A stretch of 64,000 bases of DNA from Glandiceps talaboti (GCF_964340395.1 NC_135562.1:18300985-18364984); one strand, 5' to 3'; positions 24,220 to 36,535 are shown, counted from the stretch's first letter. The notes: generated by a model from the letters alone, not told the origin. Program-made: numbers and translations.

Positions 24220-26043
24220 CTTCAGTGTTTGCTTGGTCAAAGATTCATATGTGTCCTTGCTGTCTAGATCTGTTGTAGTAAACGATGTACGACAGTGGTG
24301 ACATTCTATCTGGGTAATGATTCTCACTCACGTGTCATCATACCCCTTGGTCAGCGAACAGCCAATCATGTTCATGTCCGGACATATGGGTTATAAATGG
24401 GGCAGTCATATGGGTTAAGTTAGGGTGGAATATAATACATGTATATGGAAAAAGTCTGATTGGTACTGGCTGTGATGGGTAGTAGAGCATTTTTTAATTG
24501 TCAAAACAGGGTTGGGGCCGAACTCTAGATATGATTCAAAACGTCATGATTTTCTGGTATATCTTTGTTGTCATGTTGTGTGTCCAGTTGAGGATGGCTG
24601 TCTTTGACTGGCAAGTTAAGCTACAACAGTAAGTGACTGACTTTGAAAGCAAAGAATCTGAAAGTGGAAGAACTATTGTTATTAAAGATAGACAAGTAAA
24701 CACAATTGAGACCACAGGAAGGTGTTCAGCTGTTCTTCATTGTTCTTTGCAATTTGACGACCGGGCCAGGCCTTGAGTAAGTCCTGACGTTCGAGCAGTC
24801 AGTACGTCGCCATTAATAAGGCCGAATGTTTTGAGCAGTATAATAGGTTGTCATTGAGTAGCAAGCTGTTTATCACATCAGTAAGTCTCGACAAACGTTT
24901 GTAGTCGTTTAGGTGTGAGCCATGTGGTAATGACTGACATTTTTCCCCACTTGGTCGCAACCTCACCTACAAATTAATTGTATAATATGGTATTAATTGT
25001 ATTAACTGTCATACTCTACTGCTTTTCTACCACTGAAACTGTGCCCTGGCGTAAGCACAAGCAATGTGCATTGTCAAAAGTGTTTCTCACGTGACCCCAA
25101 CGCAGGTGGCAAGAAATGAACAGAAATCAATAAACCCATACCTTGATTGACGTTACCCACTATATAAAGAAGAAGTTGAAATAATTGAACTTGAAATGCC
25201 AGGCTTTTGCAGGCCGATAATGTAGGACAAAGAGGGCGTAGTGTTGTTACTTTCTACTACGCAAAAACCACAGACAACTAACACAACAACACTGTGTAAT
25301 ACTTATGCCGGTAGGATTTAAATAGATGGCTGTATGAAAATTTCAGCTAATGACCAATTTGCACTTCAGTAAAATTGATATCGTTGAAACGCGATACAAA
25401 AAATACAAATAATACCTCTACCTATTGGTTTTGTTAAAAACAGAATGTCATCTTTGCATGGAAGGTGGTATGTCGGCAACTTAAGGCTAACATAATGACA
25501 ATATAAAACGAAATGAGGGCAGTTAACAATCACCACATTGTAAGTGTCAAAGAGATGACACCTTCCTATAACCCCCCCCCCCCCCCACCTAGCTTGCTAC
25601 GAAGTTCACAACCTTGTAGATAATCTTTGAAGTTTCGCAGTTGTACTTCTAAGAGGATGAGGGACTAGTATGTGAGTAATGGTCAACAATAGCAACACAG
25701 ATTCAAAACTGATAACTTTGAATATTCGAGGTAGCCTACCTCCATTTTTGAACAAACCATGGAGGTATGAACACGTCCTTCCTACCTCCATGAACAAACC
25801 GATGTGATGTCTTTAATGGGCAACCGTCCTTGAATCATCAACTATACACTCAAAGTCGCAGTTTTCAAACAGACTTTATTTGATTTTCGGATACCGGCTC
25901 AGCCAACAACCCTCGCTGTTTTCTTCGGAACTGTCATATTGTCATGCTCAGGCATTCGCACAAAAGATTCAACACTAATGTTGTGGTATACCGGTTTTGT
26001 GAGAACTAATATCGGCGATAACATACTAGTAGTTGTCAGTGTG
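23530..26043. repeat. Unit 1 of a ~2.5-kb tandem duplication upstream of copy A
   Basis: This stretch is repeated almost base for base at 26044-28562 at an offset of about 2517-2520 bp. Landmarks include ATAGCTATGAACCGGCACAT (23535 and 26052) and TTTGATTTTCGGATACCGGC (25879 and 28399). The junction lies in a short GT run, where unit 1's end GTTGTCAGTGT meets the GT microsatellite, suggesting microhomology. Unit 1 carries the proximal leader exon and promoter-like sequence of copy A. Confidence 0.92.
24220..24405 (-). promoter_or_regulatory. Proximal 5' leader exon and promoter-like region of copy A
   Basis: The minus-strand exon ends ...AACACTGAAG at 24220 and is followed by donor GTATGAG. 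The last ~50 bases resemble the leader exon ends of copies B (to 35505) and C (to 51638): GACAG, GCAAGGACA and ATGAA words in order, each followed by GTATG. Upstream sequence has an E-box CACGTG (24329-24334), a CCAAT word (24362-24366), a 12-bp palindrome ATGTCCGGACAT (24374-24385) and a TATA-like ATTTATAA on the minus strand (24391-24398). The start site is not determined. Confidence 0.6.
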
Positions 26044-26303
26044 TGTGTGATATAGCTATGAACCGGCACATATACATGAACCACCCTTCCCAAAAAAACA
26101 TGCATGTTACCCTGTAAACAGCCATGCTTTGAGTCAAATTCCATTTTGTCCTCACATAGCTCAGCAAATATATCGGTACATGCCTCAATGATAACAAAGC
26201 GCTCATACTCGATATTGATTGATGGTCTAGCTATTGACAATTTCATTTCAGTTTCAGCTTGTGGCTTGGTTCAGGATTGCAAGTGGATAGTAGAAATTAA
26301 ATG

Positions 26304-26354
<51 letters not shown>

Positions 26355-28562
26355 TCCTTCGTACAAACATGCTAACACAAAACAACTCATACAGGCAGAT
26401 CAAAGCATGTAGGAATTACATCCCTGAAGATACACAATAACATTTTTGTTTAAGAATTTCTTTTTGTTTTCGTCATTATCATTGTGAATTTGCTGAGTGG
26501 CGTGGCTGCCAAACAAATATGAAACAATAATGCTATTCATAGTATGCATATATTGTTTCTAATTCATATCCAGTACATGGGAAAACGCTCTACATGATTC
26601 ACCTTCAAAGGGTTTATCTGACCAGGAAAACTTCAATTCCTAGCTTCTCATTCAATCGAGTCATTTGCAAAAGTGTGAATTTTTAGTTTAGAATTATAGG
26701 ATAAGAAATATGAAGTACACATACCTTCAGTGTTTGCTTGGTCAAAGATTCATATGTGTCCTTGCTGTCTAGATCTGTTGTAGTAAACCATATACGACAG
26801 TGGTGACATTCTATCTCTGGTAATGATTCTCACTCACGTGTCATCATACCCCTTGGTCAGCGAACAGCCAATCATGTTCATGTCCGGACATATGGGTTAT
26901 AAATGGGGCAGTCATATGGGTGGAGTTAGGGTGGAATATAATATATGGAAAAAGTATGATTGATACTGGCTGTGATGGGTAGTAGAGCATTTTTTAATTG
27001 TCAAAAAACAGGGTTGGGGTCGAACTCTAGATATGATTCAAAACGTCATGATTTTCTGGTATATCTTTGTTGTCATGTTGTGTGTCCAGTTGAGAATGGC
27101 TGTCTTTGACTGGCAAGTTAAGCTACAAAAGTAAGTGACTGACTTTGAAAGCAAAGAAAGTGGAAGAACATTGGTGTTAGTTAAAAAAAACTATTGTTAT
27201 TAAAGATAGACAAGTAAACACAATTGAGACCACAGGAAGGTGTTCAGCTGTTCTTCATTGTTCTTTGCAATTTGATGACCGGGCCAGCTAGCCTTGAGTA
27301 AGTCCAGAAGTTCGAGCAGTCAGTACGTCGATCGCCATTGATAAGGCGGAATGTTTTGAGCAGTGTAATAGGTTGTCATTGAGTAGCTAGCTGTTTATCA
27401 GTAAGTCTCGACAAACGTTTGTAGTCGTTTAGGTGTGAGCCATTCACTGGTAATGACTGTCATTTTCCCTACTTGGTCGCAACCTCACCTACAAATTAAT
27501 TGTATAATATGGTATTAATTGTATTAACTGTCATACTCTACTGCTTTTCTACCACTAAGAATGTGCCCTGGTGTAAGCACAATCAATGTGCATTGTCAAA
27601 AGTGTTTCTCACGTGACCCCATCGCAGGTGGCAAGAAATGAACAGAAATCAATAAACCCATACCTTGATTGACATTACCCACTATACAAAGAAGAAGTTG
27701 AAATAATTGAATTTAAATGCCTTTTGCAGGCCGATAATGTAGGACAAAGAGGACGTGGTGTTGTTACTTTCTACTACGCAACAACCACAGACAACTAAAA
27801 CAACAACACTGTGTACTACTTATGCCGGTAGGATTTAAATAGATGGCTGTATGAAAATTTCAGCTAATGACCAATTTGCACTTCAGTAAAATTGATATCG
27901 TTGAAACGCGATACAAAAAATACAAATAATACCTCTACCTATTGGTTTTGTTAAAAACAGAATGTCATCTTTGCATGGATGGAAGGTGGTATGTCGGCAA
28001 CTTACAGCTAAAATAATGACAATATAAAACGAAGTGAGGGCAGTTAACAATCACCACATTGTAAGTGTCAAAGAGATGACACCTTCCTATAACCCCCCCC
28101 CCCACCTAGCTTGCTACGAAGTTCACAACCTTGTAGATAATCTTTGAAGTTTCGCAGTTGTACATCTAATAAGAGGATGAGGGACTAGTATGTGAGTAAT
28201 GGTCAACAATAGCAACACAGATTCAAAACTGATAACTTTGAATATTCGAGGTAGCCTACCTCCATTTTTGAACAAACCATGGAGGTATGAACACGTCCTT
28301 CCTACCTCCATGAACAAACCGATGTGATGTCTTTAATGGGCAACCGTCCTTGAATCATCAACTATACACTCAAAGTCGCAGTTTTCAAACAGACTTTATT
28401 TGATTTTCGGATACCGGCTCAGCCAACAACCCTCGCTGTTTTCTTCGGAACTGTCATATTGTCATGCTCAGGCATTCGCACAAAAGATTCAACACTAATG
28501 TTGTGGTATACCGGTTTTGTGAGAACTAATATCGGCGATAACATACTAGTAGTTGTCAGTGT
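26044..28562. repeat. Unit 2 of the ~2.5-kb tandem duplication
   Basis: It is a near-identical copy of 23530-26043, differing in microsatellite length, small indels (for example a shorter poly-C run near 28094) and scattered substitutions. The right end reads GTTGTCAGTGTTTTCGC at about 28554, where the left unit instead meets the GT run. The matching short reading frames in both units reflect recent copying, not selection. Confidence 0.92.
26725..26912 (-). promoter_or_regulatory. Distal duplicate of the copy A leader exon and promoter-like region
   Basis: It repeats the proximal region 2505 bp further upstream. Donor GTATG follows position 26725; the E-box CACGTG is at 26835-26840, the palindrome ATGTCCGGACAT at 26880-26891 and the TATA-like word at 26898-26905. 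All key words are unchanged, so copy A may have two alternative first exons. Confidence 0.6.
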
Positions 28563-30829
28563 TTTCGCTAAAGCAAAATATGGAGATGTTTCAAAATCAC
28601 TTGACTATCATTTCACTCTTATAATTAAATCTACAAATATCTCATTAATATTTTCTCCCAGCTTACTTCAAACTAGATGACATTTTCCATGAAAATACGT
28701 AGCTGGAGCAAAGAAGTGTTTTAGATATCGGAGTGTTCACGTTTGCGCGACCAAGACATAGACTGGCAAGCGGCGCCATGAACTGTGATCGAATCCCAGG
28801 GTCGAATCGGTAGTAGATCAGTGTTCATGATAATTCCTTTGCGTGTTCAATTACTAAGTCATCGATGTAGGGTTATAAATTCAGGGACTACATCATCAAC
28901 AAAGTTACTTCTGACTATAAACCCTGTTGAAAAAGACCCTAGGAAAATGTCTAAGCAACAATGATGGGTGTTACTTTTCTGCAGTGTTTATCCAAATAGT
29001 AATCTTCGAATAACATGACCCTGGCTGAAAACTGCGACAGTGAATGCACCATAAATTCCCAAAACAGACTGACCAGAACAGACATATTGACACAAAGATT
29101 TTTAATTACCTTCAACTACAAATCAGCGTATCATTGACGATCATTTCAATCGTAAGTGTTTAGAACTGATTCAGAAGTAAAACGTAGAATTATAAATGAC
29201 AATGGTATGCAAAGTTTTGTTGTTTAACAATCATCAGCGATTTGGCATGTTTGCACAAACCACAGATACTTGTTAGTGCATACACTTTTGATACTTCCAT
29301 TCTATAAGGTAAAGACTAAATTAAAAAAGACATGATCCCAGTATTAACTTTTTTGTTGCGGCTATATTTCCTAAGTGAGGTGTACCAAAGAAAGTTTTCC
29401 CATGATGCTTTGCGCAAGTGCGACTTTTTGACATTGTGCGTTCGACGTTCCCAATCAGCAGATGAAATTTTATCGAGAAGTCTATTCATATTTGTTTATG
29501 ACAGCAAGATATTTTCAATTTTCTGTTTTTAGTCATTTTTGGGGTCAAAAACTGTCATTTGTTTTGTAAATAAAAGAATTCAAAGTAAAAATGAACGACA
29601 GCCTCAAAACTAATCGACTGAATGGGCTGAAATTTGGTGTGCAGGTATGTTAGAGTATCTGGATGAAGAATTCTTCAAGAAAATTTGAAGATGACATTGA
29701 TATGCAAATTACGTCTAAAACGTGCTGTGTGATTTCATATTATAGACTTGTTATTTTACAATACTCGTGATAAAGTAGAATTTATTGGTGAGGTAAAGTT
29801 GCTCATACACCTAAGAAAATTTGACTACACTTGAATACATAATGAGCAAATGAACACAATAATCATGGCTACATATCTTTATAATATTATGACTATACAA
29901 GATCTAATACAGGGGCGAATGGGATACTTATCAAATGCATAATGATGCCCTCTAACTCAGAAATAAATGTAGATGTGCTGTACCAGTTACGATCAGCTAG
30001 CTGTTTTGAACTATGGAGGTAGGAAGGAGGTATGAAGGATTAAAGTCCTACCTCCATTTCTGAACAAAATCTTTGCCCTTGAATTGGGATGGTATGCTTT
30101 TAATACAAAAGTTGCACAAAAATATGTTCTTGCTTTCTACAGTTTTAGAATTAACACCATGCATTCACCGTTGCCCACACTGAGGTTTTCCGGCATCTGT
30201 TACTATGGGTTTTGTTGGTAGGGCTTTGCCCTACTGTATGAACACTGGTTCAGACTCGGGCCACTGAAAGTCAATTGCACAAAAACGGAAAGACCCGAAG
30301 TATAGTTTTGCACAATGTTCGGCTTGAAGCAGGCTTGAAGGTAGTCTATCTGCTAGACTCGGATGTTCTTCCGATACAATACGACACACGACCGAACATC
30401 GCTATCGAGGATGGAACATTCAAGCCCTCACTGCGAACTTCGTTCGCTTATAGTATCGAAAGAAAGCCCGAACGTCTAGATGCAAGACTAGCTTGAAGGG
30501 TGACTATGCATGACAGGGGTTTAGGGCCCCAATCACACCTAATACAAAAAGCGTTTCTAGTCTGTTCCTATTATAGTGGTCTGAGGTTCAGATCAGAGTG
30601 CCGCATTCATTCATTCATTCATTCATTCATTCATTCATTCATTCATCCACTACATAAAATCATAGACCCTACACGAAAATTGACTGGCGTACCCAGTTAA
30701 ATACGATACACAGTTGGGAAAAGTCAGTTTTAAACCATAATTACTACATGCAGTTCTGCAATCCAACGTAAGGACCTCTCACCAACTTTCAGATCATTTC
30801 GCAGTTGGAGTCGTCAACTTTGTAATATA
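28563..30829. other. Intergenic, no gene recognised
   Basis: A CpG-richer open stretch at 30275-30496 could encode 73 residues but matches nothing I know. An (ATTC)n run lies at about 30605-30647. The words CCTACCTCCAT and GGAGGTAGGAAGG near 30014-30056 echo 25735-25795 and 28255-28315. About 29580-29720 resembles the 'CTGAAATTTGGTG' repeats of 56.7-57.2 kb. Confidence 0.5.
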
Positions 30830-31235
30830 CAAACCTGTAGACCTATGTATACAATCGCATATACCAAAGCATACAGAACTATAGGCCAATGCATATAAAC
30901 CTATAGACCAATGTATACAGACCTATGACCAAAGTATAACAAACCTATATACCTATGTATACAAACCTATAGACCAATATGCAAAAATATATAGACCAAT
31001 GTATGTAAACCTGTATTTCAATTGCATAGATCATAGAACAAAATACTCAGACCTATAAACCAATGTATACAAATTTAAACACATAGACCAACATACATAA
31101 ATCTGTAGACTAATGAATGCAAACGTATAGACCACTGTACATATTTCATTAACCAATATATACATACTATAGACCAGAGTATTATACAAACCTGCAGAAT
31201 GGTATATATAAATTATACTGACCAATGTATGTAAT
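30830..31235. repeat. Minisatellite, unit about 20-25 bp
   Basis: The unit theme is ACCTATAGACCAATGTATAC with many degenerate copies. The same array, including its order of variant units, occurs at about 41.9-42.95 kb, so it was part of a larger direct duplication with the adjacent repeat-family copy. Confidence 0.85.
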
Positions 31236-31382
31236 GTAAGTTTTTCTTTAGGACAGTCAAAGATAAAACCTGATGGATGAGCTAGCTCGCAATGATTATT
31301 GGTATATTTTACCTAGATAGTCACTTGCGGGCTATGAGTCAATCATTGATTCATTACAAAATTCACAAAGCATCGCCAACAG

Positions 31383-33052
31383 GTAGAGTAACGATATTAC
31401 AGTATGAATAGAGTTAGTAACGTCTTCATAATGTTGCTATAGTGACAGGTAACATTACTTTGTCATATTTCCCGTTCATCCCCAAACCATAGCATGTACA
31501 TCGAATGTATCAGTGTAACAATGACCGTATCACAAGATACGAAATATTACATTTTGGTTTGAATATGAGTGTCTAGGCCCTATATAGAATGTAAGATACG
31601 TCGTGACGTTTCGCCCTCACCGGCCTCCTCTCTGTGTTAGGGGTTGGCCGATGGTTGAGGGCGCCCCGTCACGGCGTACCTTACAGACTAGGCCCTATAG
31701 TATTTTTAAAAAGGAAAATGGAATTCGACAACACTTCTTTGGCCCATGGGTTTTGAGGTCTGCGTGTAGCTTACAAGTATGATTACCGATATGATATATG
31801 TGAGCACAGGGCCGGGGACTCAGCCCCGGGGGTACCACTGGCCAGGTCTGGTAGGTGTGTGTGGCCAATGCTGTCAACCCCAGCTCCCATTTTAGACCAA
31901 TTCTGACCCAAAAACCAATACCCCGTAACAAACAAGCATGTAGACAAATAAACAAACAAACAACAAACAGTTTTGAGTGTGGAATATACTTGAGACACGT
32001 TCTCCAGTGTGATTTTTATAAAATAGAGAGTACGGGTATTTTGGGTGTTTCTTCGGTCTGTTGTTGTTGTGATTTTCGTAAATTAATCACCTTTCTAAAT
32101 CGTATTACTAAATGCATGATTGCACCAGGACAAAGTTCTGACCCCCCCCCCCCACACACACACACACACATTTGGTCAGGCTACGGCCCTGTCTGTTGGT
32201 TCGTTAATTTATTTGCATTTTTATTTCTTTTGTGTATTTATTTGTATTCACCATAATCACAAGTCCCTTATGGTCTCAGTTGACTGAACTACATTGAACA
32301 TTTAGACAGTCACGATACAAGCTAGCGACCCACCCCCAGCGGATGGATCGCTTTAGTTTAGTTATATATTTTATTCGTCCCCAAAACGAAAATAAACTAG
32401 AAAATTAAAACGCATTTTAGGGGTTGTATTTCCCATAGCATTTCAGTTATTTCGTACACTAAAATATCAATTACATTTTGTTGACAGTGACTTGATTTAT
32501 GTAGAACTATTTACTAGCGGAGGAATACAATATAGTGAGTATATCTCTTACAGTTCAAACCAGGTCAACTGAAATGCAATTTTTCATTGTAAAATCGACC
32601 TCGTTTCATTGTCACAGCGACCTAGTTTGACACCCCGATCTGATTTAGTACTTTGCTTTCTGAAAAGCACCGTCACTATTGCTGCTAGTGTTCGCTTTTT
32701 TGACGGTAAGTGATATAAAAATGTGTTGTTGTTTTTTGTGTGTTTTTTTCAGATGGTTGTCGATTTATACAGGAGTACAATTTGACAACATTTAGAAAAC
32801 TGTTTATGCTGGTTTCAATAAAATTGACTTCTTGGTCGTTGAAATGTAACGTTACGTCGACTATTGTAGACTGCAGATGTTTTGAAATTTGTATTTGTCC
32901 TGTATGTCATGCCGATAGAGCTTATATCATTTAGAGTAGAGTAACGATATTACAGTATGAATAGAGTTGGTAACGTCTTCATAATGTTGCTATAGTGACA
33001 GATAACATTACTATATGTTTGTTTGGTTTGAATATGAGAGGGTAGGACCAGA
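31383..33052 (+). mobile_element. Repeat family R, copy R1 (with direct terminal repeats)
   Basis: A sequence of at least 75 bp starting TAGAGTAACGATATTACAGT occurs at both ends (about 31384 and 32937) in the same direction, with ~1.5 kb of non-coding interior between. Related copies are R2 (43.09-44.49 kb, same strand) and minus-strand R3 and R4 at 53.6-58.1 and 59.6-64 kb. The layout recalls terminal-repeat retrotransposon derivatives lacking coding sequence, but a tandem-dimer origin is equally possible. A hairpin insertion interrupts R1 near 31.6 kb. Confidence 0.65.
31574..31699. mobile_element. GC-rich 94-bp hairpin inserted with 11-bp target duplication
   Basis: The arms pair GTAAGATACGTCGTGACG... 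(from 31591) with ...CGTCACGGCGTACCTTAC (to 31684), with GCCCTCA/TGAGGGC and GGCC/GGCC pairs nearer the loop. TAGGCCCTATA stands on both sides (31574-31584 and 31689-31699). The paralogous sites near 43197 and, inverted, near 57885 have only one such word and no hairpin. Confidence 0.8.
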
Positions 33053-34451
33053 GGAGGCTGGAAGGGGTGCAGAGCATAATGGGTAAAAACAACTGTGAAA
33101 GGTCATTACGCAGTGAGCCGCCATTGTGTACACTGACCTCGATGTGTGGTACGTTTACAATGATGGCTGGCTCAGTGCTCACCGGCCGTATTTTGGGGCA
33201 TTTTCAACTCGCCGTAACTTTCACAACAATTCATGATTTTTGATACTTTAAAAGCGAAAATCTCGACTGATATTTCTCCCTCTGTGCTAGAAGAATCGAT
33301 TTCGGAATTAATGATAGGAATACTGTGATTTTTCGGCGATTTCGTGAAGGAATACTTGACCCTGCTGAGGTCGGAAATTTCGGCCCGGTTTTTCGCCCAA
33401 AATTTACAAATTTTACAAAATAGATATATACGTGTGTACTTTTAAATGGCTATTGTTAGAAATAGACAAGGTCTGTTCAAGATTTTCGGTAGAAAGCGGG
33501 TGATCCGACCCATAGTCGAAGGTGACCTCCATTGACAAGTGATGTTGTAACAAATTGTAGGTGGTTAGATCTCTTCCTTTTAGGTAACCCTCCTTCAATG
33601 TTACTCTCTCTCTCGCTCTCCACTCTGTACACTGGATCGACTTGGACTTTTAGGGAATTAGCTCAAACTACACACAATGTTCATGGTTAACCTGGATCAT
33701 TTAGAAGTGGCCACGGAGCAGATCGAAGCTCCTCGCCTCGGACCGTCTCTTCCATAAGACTGAATCCATAATTTTATTATTCCATTAAATTCTTATCAAC
33801 GTAAAATATACAATACTCAAATGATTGGGTGATAAAGTAATCAGCACCATAAATGACTAAAACGGAAGTATTGCTGTCGCCTTAATTCAATGCAAATGAT
33901 ATTGACGAATATGAAAACTAGCCAAACAATGTGATCACTTCATTGTTCTTCCAACTGTCTGTAATTAGTCATTATTTGACACTGTTGATCTTATAATAAC
34001 TTAATGTTGTCATGTTAGAAGAATACTATTCGCGATATGCAAACATTTGTTCTAAGTATTAATTCATGACAGCTGAGAGTTCACGGTGACCTCGCAAAAC
34101 ATCAAAACTTAGCGAATATTAAAAAAGTTGTATTCTGTCATCCGTAACAATGTGACGTAACAGGCGAGCTTCAGTAAAATCACCGTTCACACCCATTTTC
34201 ACCATTGACCCTACACGAAAGGGTCTGTTTTCGCACACGTTGAGATATTTTCAAGATAAATGTAACTTGCCAAATTCGATATCACCCTTCAATCGTGTGT
34301 AATAGTGACACCAGAATAAAGGCAACTCGCGTAAGCCGGTCGTATTTTTGAGTGCAGTGTCCTGAGTACAGCGCCTCGACTTTACCCAGTCTACCTAACT
34401 AAAACGTTAGATGTCTACCTTCCAAAATACAAACATTTGCTCAAAACATAA

Positions 34452-34486
<35 letters not shown>

Positions 34487-34504
34487 ATACAATAACAACA
34501 AGAC
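33053..34504. other. Intergenic, no gene recognised
   Basis: About 33.05-33.4 kb is CpG-richer, with GCCGCCATTGTG and GATGGCTGG words, and might be an old promoter or a repeat edge. A CT-rich run lies near 33604-33622 and an (AAAT)n run at about 34449-34489. No open frame of note. Confidence 0.5.
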
Positions 34505-35289
34505 TTCAAGACTGTCAAGATGACATAATCATAGTGTATATGTTTCATCCCAGTGAAGTTTGCCGTTCCAACCAAATGTAGTAATTATGTAAACTGCTGT
34601 TATTCGGTATTAGCAGTTTAGATCTCATTCCTATCTCTGACATTACGAGTTATATGCTAGTTACCAAAAGAAACCTCTCATTGGAATATAGAATAGAACC
34701 GGCAACGGTTTTGTGTTATCGTTTCAAAGGGTATAGTGAGTATGGTATTCCGTACAATATTCCCCTTAACAGAATGATGTAATGTATTTTCTATTATCAG
34801 AGTACTCGTTATACACGTGTGTTCAACGTAGGGTATGTCAATTAAATTAAAGCACTTAGGTCTATTAAACCTTACACCACTATGATGGTCTGTATGTTTA
34901 CCTATTAGTCGATTTATTTGTGTTTTTTTCATCAATAATGAATTGTTCGTCGATGTTCAACTTCATGTACGCTCACAGCCCGGTTGTCATGTATGAATGG
35001 TTTTAAAGACTTTTCCAACACGTTATGTGGAGTTCGATCTCTCACTAGGATTATTTACTCGATTTGATGTCATGAACCCTTTTCTCGACTTTCCTTCCTT
35101 CAGACTATAAAGGTTCTAACCTATATCACCGAAAGACCAAATTAAGACCTACTACAAGCCTAATGGTTCATTCGCTTCGATCATGTGAACTCTTTTCTCG
35201 ACATTTCTTTTCTTTTCATATTAACTAAGAACTGATTAATAGCTAATACAACTTTAATGGTGTCCAATTGGAGGCTTATTTACGCCGAT

Positions 35290-35505
35290 GTGCACACACA
35301 CTTTAGTCTATTCTTCGCTATTGGATGACACCACAGGGATGTGTCAATTGTTTGGGACTGAACTGAATGTAAGAAGCATTGATGCATTAGATGTCTCGTT
35401 TGTTCGTTTTCTGGCTTACCTAGAAATAATTTCACCAAAATCGTCTATCATTCATTTCGACAGGTGGCAAGGACATGTGAAATTTGTAGCAAGAAAGCAA
35501 TAGAG
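35290..35505 (+). promoter_or_regulatory. 5' leader exon and presumed promoter region of copy B
   Basis: The sequence ends GAAAGCAATAGAG at 35505, followed by donor GTATGTAATC. An acceptor TATTACAG ends at 36972 upstream of the start-codon exon. The same arrangement appears in copies A and C. A short upstream reading frame (35288-35503) ends with TAG two bases before the donor. The transcription start is not determined; a CCAAT word lies at about 35264. Confidence 0.55.
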
Positions 35506-35994
35506 GTATGTAATCAATATTATTATTATTATTATTATTTAAATAATCTTAATTATTTTGTAACTACTGCAAAATAGTCGATTGAAAAATTAGGAGAACA
35601 CCTTCGAAATGGTTCATGGTCACATGTCAGAGATATAGTGTGTACTTTTACTGTAGCTGCTTACACTTTGAACATTTTCGCGCACCAGATCTGAGCTGTT
35701 ATTTCTTCCTCGACGCTGCGAAATAACCTCTTGGCAGTGCGTTTTGGACAGTGCCGTAAAAGAGGGTATGGTTTACGACGATGGCTTTGAACTAAGGATC
35801 GCAAACCATGTTAATTGAAAAGACAGAATGCTTTCATGTTTCTTTGGCTGCCGTGATATTCTTCGTGGTTTATGTTTATAATGACAATACGTGACAGATA
35901 ACGCAAAATAAATATTGTGTAGCCCCAATCACCATTGTCTAATTACAAGTCCGTATATTAATCAATACATTATAATCAATGTGTTATTATTTTC

Positions 35995-35996
<2 letters not shown>

Positions 35997-36055
<59 letters not shown>
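35997..36055. repeat. (AC)n microsatellite, mirrored in the other arm
   Basis: A dinucleotide run of about 58 bp in the leader intron of copy B; its counterpart in the C arm is the (GT)n run at 51119-51161. Confidence 0.95.
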
Positions 36056-36058
<3 letters not shown>

Positions 36059-36535
36059 CAGAGAGTGTGGTAGGAACATTCATGAATAAAAACTATATGA
36101 AAATTGCCATGCTTACAACTGAAGTGCATAAACAAGTGTACAATCCACTTTCATCTTGCTGCATAGAGCTGAGGTATATGTTTCGAGAATATCACGATGT
36201 GTTTTGTGCCGGGGTGCATGTTAAACACATCCGAAAAGTGCTCCCTAACTACACCCGAATTGACAAATTAATTAAAAGTACTACCGTGTGCACTGTTAAG
36301 ACCTAAGTGTTCAGTTGGTAGGTTTCGGGTGCAACATCGAAATTGATAGTCAAGATAAGCCCTTGGTAAAAGTTATCTTTTAGTATAGAAAATTGTTCTT
36401 ATGTATCTACAATACTACCATGTAATGTTCTTTGTTAGACAGCTTAAAACATGTGGTGTTAGTCTTGGTGTTATTATCAAGTAGTAGTCGAAAATGCTGA
36501 TGTGTAGTATTGTATCATTCTTTCACCTTATATTG

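Noticed and set aside
25606-25797. A 63-codon frame conserved at 28123-28317
   Set aside because: Both copies lie in the 2.5-kb tandem duplication; similarity reflects recent copying, and the frame overlaps small inverted CCTACCTCCAT repeats.
28790-28815. A GGTCGAATC-like word suggesting a tRNA arm
   Set aside because: No A box, acceptor pairing or anticodon arm could be placed around it.
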